Shown: one piece after another, positions 35,852-43,656 of the stretch
Numbering within the stretch: position 1 is the first letter of the stretch
Layout: each line of letters begins with the position of its first letter
Assembly: GCA_012729335.1 (NCBI GenBank)
Contig: JAAYDJ010000016.1
Coordinates: 23,812-87,811 of the forward strand
Length of the DNA: 64,000 nt
Direction of reading: 5' to 3'
Source: Bacteroidales bacterium
GTDB lineage: Bacteria > Bacteroidota > Bacteroidia > Bacteroidales > Prolixibacteraceae
Notes under the pieces: model-generated
What the model was told of the DNA's origin: nothing
Databases searched by the model: none
Seen by the model: only the letters and a program-made list of their open reading frames with translations
Translations under genes and position numbers: made by a program

Positions 35852-37185
35852 GACTGAATGGTTTTGGTCGGTATAACGGGAGTGGTTACCGGCATTTTGC
35901 GGTCGACGGGACAGTAATCCTGGCATCTGCCGCAGCTGAAGCAATCGCCGCGGTTGGGCACGTAATCGCTGTTTCGTCTGAAGGTAACCTGACCGAGCAG
36001 GGTCAGGGCAATGACCAGCCCGATAAATGCTCCGGCCAGTGTGCTCCCCGTCCTGAATTTCGCGCGGACCAGCGTGGCTTCTTCCACGAGCTGTTCCATG
36101 GTTTTCCCGGAACTCAGGAAAGTCTGCACATCGATGTTGTCGGGATCGTTTTTGACCTCGGGACGGGTGATCAGCAGTTCGGCGAGATACACCTCGGGAT
36201 GGGCTTTGGAGAGCCAGGTATGGGATTTATAGCCCACGAAACCGCCTGCGGCCACCCATACGGGAATCAGCACGGCATAGAGTAGAAATTTTCTGGCTCC
36301 TTCGCGTGAGCCTTTGATGACCTTTGGATCGGTGGGATAATCAATGGCGTCGAAGGGGCAGGAGGTGGTGCAGAGCTTACAGCGGATGCATTCGGCAGGG
36401 GTGATGGTCATGTGCCATTTGGAGACTTTGGAGGTCCATTTGAGGAGCACGCCGTAGGGGCACAGAAACCGGCAGTAAGGCCGGGCGATGAACAGGCCCA
36501 TGAGGAGGAAGGCGATGCCCAGGATGGCCATCAGGTGGGGGGCATCCATGCGGAAGATCCCCACGAAGGGATCGTAGCGGCAGATGAGGAAGTCGGTGCC
36601 GGTGGCGGCAAAAAGGACGGCCAGGGCCAGATAGATATAGGGGATGATTCCCAGGGTATGCCGCAGCCAGGCGGGCATGGAAAGGGGCCTGATGATCACC
36701 AGGTCCTGGATGGCCCCCAGGGGACAGGCGCTGCCACAGAAGACCCTTCCGAAGAAAAGGGAGAAGATCAGGGGCAGCAGGAAAAAGAGCAGCACGGTCA
36801 CGGAGATGGTGTAGGTGGGATCGGCAAAGGAGAGGACTACATTCTGGAGGGATCCCACGGCGCAGATACAGCCGTCGCGGTAAAAACCGAAATAGAGCAG
36901 CGTGAAGAGTGAGAGCCAGAGAACCCCCTGGCGGGAACGTTTTCGCAGGACCATCCAGGCACCGGCACCCATCACCGCCACCAAAAGGGTCACATCGAGC
37001 CACTCCATGGCCGTGGAACGCGGCTCAGGGGTCACCGTGTCGGGTTGCTCATACCCCGATTCAAACTCGGGCTTGGGAAACCGCTGCATCTGTCCGGCGA
37101 CCGGACCAGCCACCGCCAGCACCAGCACCAGCATCAGCACCGGAACGGACCACCCCACCTTGAAGAAATGCTTTAACCCAACCAT
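35848..37185 (-). CDS. NosR/NapH-like polytopic membrane Fe-S protein
   Basis: 445-residue inner membrane protein with a signal-like first helix and about six further helices. Cys motifs characteristic of the NosR/NapH/YccM group: GCICAVG (C106, C108), CGSACPLG (C150, C154), C202 and CRFLCPYG (C238, C242). A cytoplasmic-type [4Fe-4S] motif CIRCKLCTTSCP (266-277) and a C-terminal CFSCGRCQDYCP (415-426) follow. The periplasmic FMN-binding domain of NosR is absent. Such proteins carry electrons through or along the membrane without haem. Its gene is coupled to the membrane propeller gene and preceded by the Tat-exported ferredoxin gene. Donor and acceptor are inferred only. Confidence 0.85.
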   Translation of the reverse strand: MVGLKHFFKVGWSVPVLMLVLVLAVAGPVAGQMQRFPKPEFESGYEQPDTVTPEPRSTAMEWLDVTLLVAVMGAGAWMVLRKRSRQGVLWLSLFTLLYFGFYRDGCICAVGSLQNVVLSFADPTYTISVTVLLFFLLPLIFSLFFGRVFCGSACPLGAIQDLVIIRPLSMPAWLRHTLGIIPYIYLALAVLFAATGTDFLICRYDPFVGIFRMDAPHLMAILGIAFLLMGLFIARPYCRFLCPYGVLLKWTSKVSKWHMTITPAECIRCKLCTTSCPFDAIDYPTDPKVIKGSREGARKFLLYAVLIPVWVAAGGFVGYKSHTWLSKAHPEVYLAELLITRPEVKNDPDNIDVQTFLSSGKTMEQLVEEATLVRAKFRTGSTLAGAFIGLVIALTLLGQVTFRRNSDYVPNRGDCFSCGRCQDYCPVDRKMPVTTPVIPTKTIQS

Positions 37186-37215
37186 AATAAATTTCAGAAT
37201 ATCAGAATGTCTTTA

Positions 37216-37257
37216 TAATCTTAAGTCTTAAATCTTAAGTCTTAAATTTTAAGTGTT
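37216..37257. repeat. Degenerate 7-bp tandem array, copy 3
   Basis: Six heptamers (TAATCTT, AAGTCTT, AAATCTT, AAGTCTT, AAATTTT, AAGTGTT) lie between the Tat ferredoxin gene and the NosR/NapH-like gene, in the same orientation as copy 2. Confidence 0.75.
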
Positions 37258-37328
37258 GCTGCGAACATGTGGTTCTTGTCTACTTTGACAACCTCCACAA
37301 CCCTGACGACCTTCTTCCCTACGCATCC

Positions 37329-37898
37329 TTAAGCTGGTTTAGTAAAACTCCCCTTGACCTGGTAGGCGTCGGAGACTTTCACGCGGCTGATGGCGTTGGA
37401 GGGGCACACGCGGGCGATGGCGCACTGGTTGCAGTTGACGCAGAGGTTGTGCATGATCTGCAGGTGGAGGGAGCCATTTCCGAAGGAGGTGCAGCCCTTT
37501 ACGCATTTGGCGCAGCCCATGCAGAGCTCCTCATCGATGATGTATTCGAAGTAGGGCTCTTCAATGAACTTGCGGGTGATGGCCGAAGTGGGGCACAGCT
37601 GGTTTTCTCCGCCGGTGTTGAGGGCGTTGCTTCCCGGCTTGAAATAGCCGCCACAGAGGTCGCAATACCCGCAGAGGTCGTAAGCGTGGACGCACTTGAC
37701 GGCCGAGGGGGTCAGGACGCAGTCGGTGGCGCACCTTCCGCACTGGGTACACAGAAAGGGGTCGATCTGCCACACCCATTTCTCCCCGGTCATACGGGCC
37801 GCCGCCAGTCCGCCGATACCCCCCAGGGCCAGGGCCAGGGAAAGACGCACTCCTCCCTGAATAAACTCCCTGCGGCTTTTAATCTTATCGTCTGCCAT
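37329..37898 (-). CDS. Tat-exported multi-cluster 4Fe-4S ferredoxin
   Basis: 189 residues from ATG 37898 (MADDKIKSRREFIQGG). The SRREFIQ motif followed by a hydrophobic stretch (17-33) is a twin-arginine signal, so the folded Fe-S protein should be exported to, or anchored facing, the periplasm. Cys motifs: CTQCGRCATDC, a looser CGYCDLC...CP segment, CMGCAKCVKGC and CVNCNQC...CP. Together they can bind up to four [4Fe-4S] clusters as in NrfC/DmsB-type subunits. It is likely the periplasmic partner of the NosR/NapH-like protein encoded next. Its start overlaps the end of the preceding small Cys-rich gene. No catalytic molybdoenzyme or cytochrome is encoded nearby. Confidence 0.85.
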   Translation of the reverse strand: MADDKIKSRREFIQGGVRLSLALALGGIGGLAAARMTGEKWVWQIDPFLCTQCGRCATDCVLTPSAVKCVHAYDLCGYCDLCGGYFKPGSNALNTGGENQLCPTSAITRKFIEEPYFEYIIDEELCMGCAKCVKGCTSFGNGSLHLQIMHNLCVNCNQCAIARVCPSNAISRVKVSDAYQVKGSFTKPA

Positions 37899-38091
37899 GG
37901 TCTGATGCTTTTTCCTTGAATTCACATTTTGCGGCCAACCGGCAATCCCCGCAGTGACGGGAATTCCCGCATCCGCCCTGTGCAGGCCCGGAGGAGATCC
38001 TTCCCGAGGCCACCAGGTACCCGGCAGCAGCCAGCAACCCCCCTGTCAGCATCAGGCGCAACCCTTTTTCTATAAATCCTTTTCTGTCCAT
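37885..38091 (-). CDS. 68-residue Cys-rich single-helix membrane protein
   Basis: Small protein starting MDRKGFIEKGLRLML at ATG 38091. One membrane helix (about 11-30) is followed by a short tail with GGCGNSRHCGDCRLAAKC, four cysteines spaced C-x5-C-x2-C-x5-C that could hold a metal or Fe-S cluster. The last 14 bases overlap the start of the Tat ferredoxin gene, so it belongs to the same translation unit. The tail sequence resembles nothing I can name. A membrane anchor or assembly partner for the exported ferredoxin is a reasonable guess only. Confidence 0.65.
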   Translation of the reverse strand: MDRKGFIEKGLRLMLTGGLLAAAGYLVASGRISSGPAQGGCGNSRHCGDCRLAAKCEFKEKASDHGRR

Positions 38092-38194
38092 TCCTCTTAG
38101 GTTTTTCTGGTTAACGTGGATCCAACAGAGTGATCCGCCATCCGCATTCAAGAGTGTAACTGATTCCGGTTCTGTTCCGGGGAGTGTTGCGGGT

Positions 38195-39166
38195 TCATTT
38201 TTTTTCAAACACCCTGATCATTTTCTTCTCCGGGTCAAGGAGATAAATCCGGCCCTCCTCATCGGCGGTGATATCGGAGACCTTCTGGTCCTCCACGAAA
38301 GCGGAAGGAGGGGCAACCACGCCAACCAGTTCCCCCGAGGGTTTGTACACCTTGACTCTGAGGACTCCTTTTTCGGAGGTGATCAGGTTTCCGTCGGGCA
38401 GAAAGGCGATGCGTGCAGGGTTACAGCACCCCCCGAAGCCCTCTGTTCCAGGGAATGAGGCTGCCCAGAAGCCCCGCAGCACCCCATCATGGGTATACTC
38501 CTCGAGGGCATGTTTTCCCGGGTTTACCACCCAGAGGTCGCCATAGGGACTCACCGCAAGGGAGAAACAGGGACTGGGCACGATAAATCCGTGGGCGGTC
38601 CCCTCCCCTGTCTTCCCTTCGAATTCCAACTCTTTGGTTCCGTCGGGAGCAAACCGGTGGACCACCCTGCGGCCGGCATCGGCGGCGAAGATTTTTCCTT
38701 CAGCGACATCCAGGGAAGTGATGAAACTGGAGGTATCCAATCCTGCAAAGCTGCCGGTTTTGACCCCTGCCGAATCGAGAATGGTCACTTCCCTGCCCCC
38801 GCTCACGTAATAATACCCCTTGGCCTCCAGGAAAGTGAAGGGTTCGAAATCAAGGGGGATCTCCTTCAGCAGCTTTCCCCCGGGATCAAGGCGGATCAGC
38901 CGCCGGTCACCGGAAACCATCAGGACACCCCGCGCATAGCTGATCGCCGTAAGATTTTCCATGGGAAGTTTCAGTTGGCGTGTTTCCCGGTAAAGGATCA
39001 ACGCCTCATCGACGGCGGTCTGGCTCTTCATGTCATAGGCGTAAGGATTGGCTTCCTGCTTGTCGGGCCGCGTCGAAATGAAATCGGCCACAAAAACCAG
39101 GGCAATGACCACCCCCAGGGCAATCAGAAAGAAGGTCAGCATCCTGTTATTACGTTTCCCGGTCAT
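38195..39166 (-). CDS. NHL-repeat beta-propeller protein, membrane anchored
   Basis: 323 residues with a single N-terminal helix (about 9-29) and a six-bladed NHL-like propeller in the periplasm. Blade strands such as RGVLMVSGDRRLIRLDPGG, GKIFAADAGRRVVHRFAPDG, YGDLWVVNPGKHALEEYTHDG, DGNLITSEKGVLRVKVYKPSG and EGRIYLLDPEKKMIRVF are clear. A GFGGCCNPARIAF motif places a vicinal Cys pair in one blade. It lies in the redox island between the PQQ-like genes and the small Cys-rich gene. The Cys pair might be redox-active or metal-binding, but no such function is established here. Confidence 0.78.
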   Translation of the reverse strand: MTGKRNNRMLTFFLIALGVVIALVFVADFISTRPDKQEANPYAYDMKSQTAVDEALILYRETRQLKLPMENLTAISYARGVLMVSGDRRLIRLDPGGKLLKEIPLDFEPFTFLEAKGYYYVSGGREVTILDSAGVKTGSFAGLDTSSFITSLDVAEGKIFAADAGRRVVHRFAPDGTKELEFEGKTGEGTAHGFIVPSPCFSLAVSPYGDLWVVNPGKHALEEYTHDGVLRGFWAASFPGTEGFGGCCNPARIAFLPDGNLITSEKGVLRVKVYKPSGELVGVVAPPSAFVEDQKVSDITADEEGRIYLLDPEKKMIRVFEKK

Positions 39167-39322
39167 AATGGGTAAAATTTAAGATGAGCATTTATCTTCA
39201 ATATTAACTGCGGAATCGCCCGTGTTTCATCGATCAGGGACGGGAGAGCCTTCCGGCAGGAAGGAGCGGATTTCCTGGTTGGGGAGTCAGGGTTTGTCGG
39301 GTCAGGTGGATTGGTCATATGG

Positions 39323-40753
39323 TTAACGGTTAAGGTTAATGCAGACCATGGTTTTGGAGTCGCGCAGGACCAGGTAGCCGTCGGCGAGCGCCAGGGGAGC
39401 CCAGGCATCGTGGCCATCGGCGATGACCTTAGCCTGGTCGAGTTCCTGGTAACCGGTCGTTGAGGGCTTCAGGATATAAAGGGTGCCGTCCTCGTGGAGG
39501 AGGAAGATCTTTCCGTCGGCCATGAAGTAGGGGCCGAGGCCGAAGCGTTTATCGGAGCCGCTAGACCATACCACCTTCCGGGTATCGGAGGGATGGACGC
39601 ACACCATTTGGTTACGGAGGGCTCCCCCGTCTTTGGGAAGGATACCGAAGAGATGGCCGTTCCAGAGCAGAGGGGTTTGTTGTTCGCAGGCGAAGCCCTC
39701 ACTGGGTTTGTAGTCATAGAGCACGTCGGCTGTGAAAGAACCGCCGTTCTCCTTCAACTGGAGCATCATGCTTCCGGCGCCGTAACCTGCAGTGATGAAA
39801 ATCCTGCCATCGGGCATGCAGACGGGTGAGGGGGCGATGACCTGTTTGTTCCAGGCGGAGGTCTGCCACAGGAGGCTTCCCCGGTCGGGCCCGTCGGCGG
39901 CAATGCCGGCCATACCGCCCGAAGCGCTGTAGACATACATTTTTCTTCCGCCGAAAGTGAAGGGCATGACGGAAGAGTGGGACATTTTCCAGTTTCCGGG
40001 GTTGGGGGTTTCCCACACCTTGGTGCCTGTGCGCAGGTCAACGCCGATCATCAGGGCTGTTCCGCCGGTGGCGATCACAGCGGTATTCCCGTCGATCAGG
40101 GGGCATTGGCCCGTATACCATAAGGGTACTTCCGACTGGTAATCCTTTTCGACGTCGATGCCCCACAGAAAGTCGCCCGAAGCCCGGTCGAGGCACATCA
40201 CGTGGCAGCGTGGCCCCATGGTGACAATAAAACTATCGGTGACGGCGGGCACCGTCCGCGACATCCCGTGGTTGCGTTTGACGTGCACCTTATAACCCCG
40301 GCGCCACTGTTCTTTTCCGGAGGTGAGGGAAAAGCAGCGCAGGAAATCGGCATACTCCTCTTCGTTGTAGTCGAGGAGATATAACAGGCCTTTGTAGATA
40401 GCGGCGCCGGAATGGCCCTCTCCGAGCTGCACCGACCAAAGGATTTCCGGCCCCGAACTTCCGAACTTCTCCCTGAGGGGAACAGGCGAGGCAGAGATGT
40501 TGTCGAAGGCGGCGCCGCGGAAACGGGGCCAGGTTTCCCCCAAGGGGGTATACTCATCGGAAAAACGGTCGAAGAGTGCCCCGATGAGCACCGTATCACC
40601 GGCTCCTCCTGCACCACGGTTGTCCATTCCCGGGAGACTCTGCGTCAGGGAACGGGTAGGATCCCAGGTGAGCCACCAGAGAAAGGAGAGCAGGGCCAGA
40701 GCAGCCAGACTCCAGGTCAGCAGGCGGGGTAATTTCTCCGGGTTGATCTTCAC
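39323..40753 (-). CDS. PQQ-like beta-propeller protein (island copy 3)
   Basis: 476 residues with an N-terminal membrane helix (about 8-28), then a periplasmic propeller. The motif WPRFRGAAFDN stands after the anchor, and blades such as GKEQWRRGYKVH, GDFLWGIDVEKD, GTKVWETPNPGN and RKVVWSSGSDK follow. It ends KTMVCINLNR. Compared with the two genes upstream it carries a longer N-terminal region. Cys residues are several but scattered, and no cofactor site is evident. It is separated from the NHL gene by 156 bp in which I see no other gene. Confidence 0.8.
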   Translation of the reverse strand: MKINPEKLPRLLTWSLAALALLSFLWWLTWDPTRSLTQSLPGMDNRGAGGAGDTVLIGALFDRFSDEYTPLGETWPRFRGAAFDNISASPVPLREKFGSSGPEILWSVQLGEGHSGAAIYKGLLYLLDYNEEEYADFLRCFSLTSGKEQWRRGYKVHVKRNHGMSRTVPAVTDSFIVTMGPRCHVMCLDRASGDFLWGIDVEKDYQSEVPLWYTGQCPLIDGNTAVIATGGTALMIGVDLRTGTKVWETPNPGNWKMSHSSVMPFTFGGRKMYVYSASGGMAGIAADGPDRGSLLWQTSAWNKQVIAPSPVCMPDGRIFITAGYGAGSMMLQLKENGGSFTADVLYDYKPSEGFACEQQTPLLWNGHLFGILPKDGGALRNQMVCVHPSDTRKVVWSSGSDKRFGLGPYFMADGKIFLLHEDGTLYILKPSTTGYQELDQAKVIADGHDAWAPLALADGYLVLRDSKTMVCINLNR

Positions 40754-40851
40754 GTGCTTATCCTTTCTTACTACAACTGTTCATTTAATAAACCGGGAAT
40801 AGCCAAGTGCCAGGAATTCCGGAGCAGGTGTGCCCGGCCTTCCCGGAGCCT

Positions 40852-42093
40852 TCACCTGACCTGGTAAACCATCAGCGCCTCACCATGGCGGAGGAAAAGC
40901 TTTCCATCGCGGATGAAGGGATGGGCCCAATGGGGTCCCGAGCCTTCCGTCACCCGGAAGGAACTCACCAGGTCTAATTTCTCGGGAGAAGGGTTCACCA
41001 GTCCGACATGACCCCGTTTCTCCTCATAGAGGTAGAGCAGGCCGTCGGCCCAAATGACCGATCCCTTGTTCTCCCAGGTCGTCTCCCATTTTATTTCACC
41101 TGTATCCCAGTCCATGCATACCCAGTTGCCTTTGCCGTTGTTGATCCAGTTGGAGCCGTAAAGGTAACCGTCGACCAGGACGACGCCGTGGTGGTGGTTG
41201 TCAAAGACGGTGCTGGAATATTTTTCGGTGACTCCCGATCCGTCGGGGTTCATTTTCAGCATGACGGCGCGGTAGTCGTACCCCATGGTGATGAAGATCT
41301 CATCATCTTTCCAGACGGGGGTATTGGCCCAGATGAGCCCGGGCTGGTCCCATTTGGCACCATCCCAATACTGGTAGGACCAGGCGACATGGCCGGTTTC
41401 CGGTACGATGGCGATCAGGTTTTGGCCGGTGGCGGCCAGGATATAGCGGAAATCCTTGTACGCGTATATGGTCGGAGAGATATAACAGCGGGGACCTCCG
41501 ACTGCAGGGGTCCGCCATATTTCCCGGCCCGTCATTTTGTCAAAGGCGACGACCGATGTTTTGTTTCCCCCGGGAGAACAGATGACCATGTTGCCGGTGA
41601 TGAGGGGACTCTCGGAGACGCCCCAGAAATGCCACTCCGCCTCGTACTCCTTATCGACGTCGACCGACCATACCAGTTTACCGTCGGTTCTGCTGAAACA
41701 GCTGAGAATGCCACTGCCTGCCAGGACATAAATCAGTTCCCCTTCCACGGTAGGTGTACTCCGGGTATCGGGATAGGACTGGGCCCATGAGCGGCCATAA
41801 GGCACCTGCCAGAGGATCTTCCCTTGCATGTCTAGTGCGAAAAGATAATCCAGGGTATCGACCATACCGGTGATGTAAATGGTCTGATCCACGAGGATGG
41901 GTGAGGAAAAGCCCTTTCCCGGGATGGTGGTTTGCATGAGAAGTTGCGGGCCGCCTTCGGGCCAGGCTTTCAGGAGCCCGGTCTCACTGCGGAAGAGTCC
42001 GTCGCGGTTTTCGCCGCGCCACTGGGTGATCTGGGCGGAAAGCACCCCCCAGAGGGTCAGGTTTAAAAAGAGTAGGAGTGTGATCTTTCTCAT
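40852..42093 (-). CDS. PQQ-like beta-propeller protein, exported (island copy 2)
   Basis: 413 residues with a cleavable signal (MRKITLLLFLNLTLWGVLSA, then QITQWRGENRDG). The start W-R-G-x-x-R-D-G followed by LLKAWPEGGPQLL is the same opening as many PQQ-like repeat proteins of Planctomycetes and Bacteroidota. Blades: GKILWQVPYGRS, GKLVWSVDVDKE, GREIWRTPAVGG, GHVAWSYQYWDG, GEIKWETTWENK. It ends EALMVYQVR. It is close to its neighbour at 42177 in both size and layout, so the two are probably an old duplication. Role unknown; located in the periplasm. Confidence 0.82.
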   Translation of the reverse strand: MRKITLLLFLNLTLWGVLSAQITQWRGENRDGLFRSETGLLKAWPEGGPQLLMQTTIPGKGFSSPILVDQTIYITGMVDTLDYLFALDMQGKILWQVPYGRSWAQSYPDTRSTPTVEGELIYVLAGSGILSCFSRTDGKLVWSVDVDKEYEAEWHFWGVSESPLITGNMVICSPGGNKTSVVAFDKMTGREIWRTPAVGGPRCYISPTIYAYKDFRYILAATGQNLIAIVPETGHVAWSYQYWDGAKWDQPGLIWANTPVWKDDEIFITMGYDYRAVMLKMNPDGSGVTEKYSSTVFDNHHHGVVLVDGYLYGSNWINNGKGNWVCMDWDTGEIKWETTWENKGSVIWADGLLYLYEEKRGHVGLVNPSPEKLDLVSSFRVTEGSGPHWAHPFIRDGKLFLRHGEALMVYQVR

Positions 42094-42176
42094 CGGGTTC
42101 TTCAGGCATTTAACGGGTAATCAGGAATGTCATAAAGGGCGGGAATGGTTTCTGCCCTGGAATGATTCAGGAGCGT

Positions 42177-43382
42177 TTACTTGATCTTGTAGGCGACCAG
42201 GGCGTTTCCGTGGCGGACCAGCAGACGGCCGTTGTCGATGACCGGGTGGGCCCAGTGCTGTGCGGTGCCATGGGTCACCTTGGTCTGGGAGAGGATTTTC
42301 ATGCCGTTGGGATCGGCCAGGAAAAGCTCACCCCGCTCGGCATATCCGAAGAGAAGACCATCGGCGGTGATGACGGTTCCGTTGGCCAGACCTTTGAGCT
42401 GGTATTTTTCCTGGCCTGTTTTCCAGTCTATGGCCATCCAGTAGCGGTTTTTATCTCCGGAACCGCAAATCATGCCGTTGACCAGCACTGCGCCGCCGAT
42501 GCGGTTGTCCATGGTGGTGGTCACCCATTCGGGATGTACGGAAGCGCCGTCGGGAGAGAGTTTCAGTTTGACGCCGCCCTGGCCGTACCCGCTGAAACAA
42601 AACAGGGCCCCGTCGTGGAAAATGGGGGTGTTTGCCTGAACGCTCCACTGGTTGGGATGGTGGCGGGTCCACAAGAGTTTACCGGTATCGGCGTCAAGTC
42701 CGGCAATCCACGATCCGGTATGGGTCACCAGAAGGGTCCTTCCGGGCATTTTAACCACCAGGGGGGTGCAATAGCCAGAGAGGTCATCCTTGACATTGGC
42801 AGCCCAGATCAGGTCACCGTTCTTCCTGTTCAGGGCCACGATGGTTTTCCCCGGCCCCCCAGGCGTCACAAAGAGCTTATCTCCGTCAATGGCGAAGGTT
42901 TCAGTGACTCCCCACTGTATATTTCGCCCCCCGAATTCCCTGAAGGTATCCTTTTGCCATTTCACTTTTCCGGTGGCGGCCTCGATGCAGGTGACGACTC
43001 CCAATCCGGAATACTGGTACAACAGGTCACCCACGATGACTGGGGTACTCCTGGAACCGGGATAACTTTCGGTGAATTCGGGGCCATAAGGGGCTTTCCA
43101 GAGCAGCTTGCCCTCAAGGGAAAGGGCATACACAAATCCGGTATTCTCTTCCGTGCCGGAGGTGTAGATGGTCTGACCGGCCACCACCGCCGAGGAGAAA
43201 CCGGCCCCCAGGTTTTCATAGGTCCAGAGGATGGCGGGGCCTTCCGCCGGCCAGGAGCGGAGCAGTCCTTTGTCTTCATAGCTCCCGTTGCCATGGGGCC
43301 CCCGCCAGCGGGTGGGCGTTTGGGCCGACAAAGTGGCAATGGTTAAAAGCAGGGCCATAAAAAGAAGGGTTCTGATTTTCAT
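42177..43382 (-). CDS. PQQ-like beta-propeller protein, exported (island copy 1)
   Basis: 401 residues, signal peptide MKIRTLLFMALLLTIATLSAQ, then TRWRGPHGNGSYEDKGLL and RSWPAEGPAILW, the same opening as the gene at 40852. Blades include GKLLWKAPYGPE, GKVKWQKDTFRE, GDLIWAANVKDD, GKLLWTRHHPNQ and GQEKYQLKGL. It ends ALVAYKIK. It is the first gene of the 15-kb co-directional island, so its upstream region should carry the main promoter. A palindromic TAAATTTA (43485-43492) about 100 bp upstream is a weak -7 candidate. Function unknown. Confidence 0.82.
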   Translation of the reverse strand: MKIRTLLFMALLLTIATLSAQTPTRWRGPHGNGSYEDKGLLRSWPAEGPAILWTYENLGAGFSSAVVAGQTIYTSGTEENTGFVYALSLEGKLLWKAPYGPEFTESYPGSRSTPVIVGDLLYQYSGLGVVTCIEAATGKVKWQKDTFREFGGRNIQWGVTETFAIDGDKLFVTPGGPGKTIVALNRKNGDLIWAANVKDDLSGYCTPLVVKMPGRTLLVTHTGSWIAGLDADTGKLLWTRHHPNQWSVQANTPIFHDGALFCFSGYGQGGVKLKLSPDGASVHPEWVTTTMDNRIGGAVLVNGMICGSGDKNRYWMAIDWKTGQEKYQLKGLANGTVITADGLLFGYAERGELFLADPNGMKILSQTKVTHGTAQHWAHPVIDNGRLLVRHGNALVAYKIK

Positions 43383-43598
43383 CTGTATAAAATATTTAAT
43401 TGTTTTGATTCATCCCGTAAAAAAGCCACTGAGGCACAAGCGCATAAAAATAGTGGCTTATCCCCTTTTTGCCAATCCGGGGCTTAAATTTAGGTTGATT
43501 ATAAATAAGGGACTGAAAATTAACAGACCGTTAACAGAAATGGAATGCTGTGGGCACCGGCCTCCTGCAAACACGGTGTGGGTGTGGGGCTGACCCTG

Positions 43599-43635
43599 AA
43601 AAACGGGAGGCACCCCTGACCACAGAGGTGCCTCC
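43599..43635 (-). terminator. Rho-independent terminator after the C39-like peptidase gene
   Basis: On the minus strand GGAGGCACC pairs perfectly with GGTGCCTCC around a 12-nt loop and is followed by CG and five T residues. It lies 22 bp after the stop at 43657 and isolates the redox island from upstream transcription. Confidence 0.75.
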
Positions 43636-43656
43636 ATTTGCGGGAATCCGAAACGG

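Noticed and set aside
28491..43382. PQQ-dependent alcohol or glucose dehydrogenases
   Set aside because: Propeller repeats are present, but I cannot identify the catalytic Asp, calcium ligands or disulfide pair of those enzymes, nor cytochrome domains.
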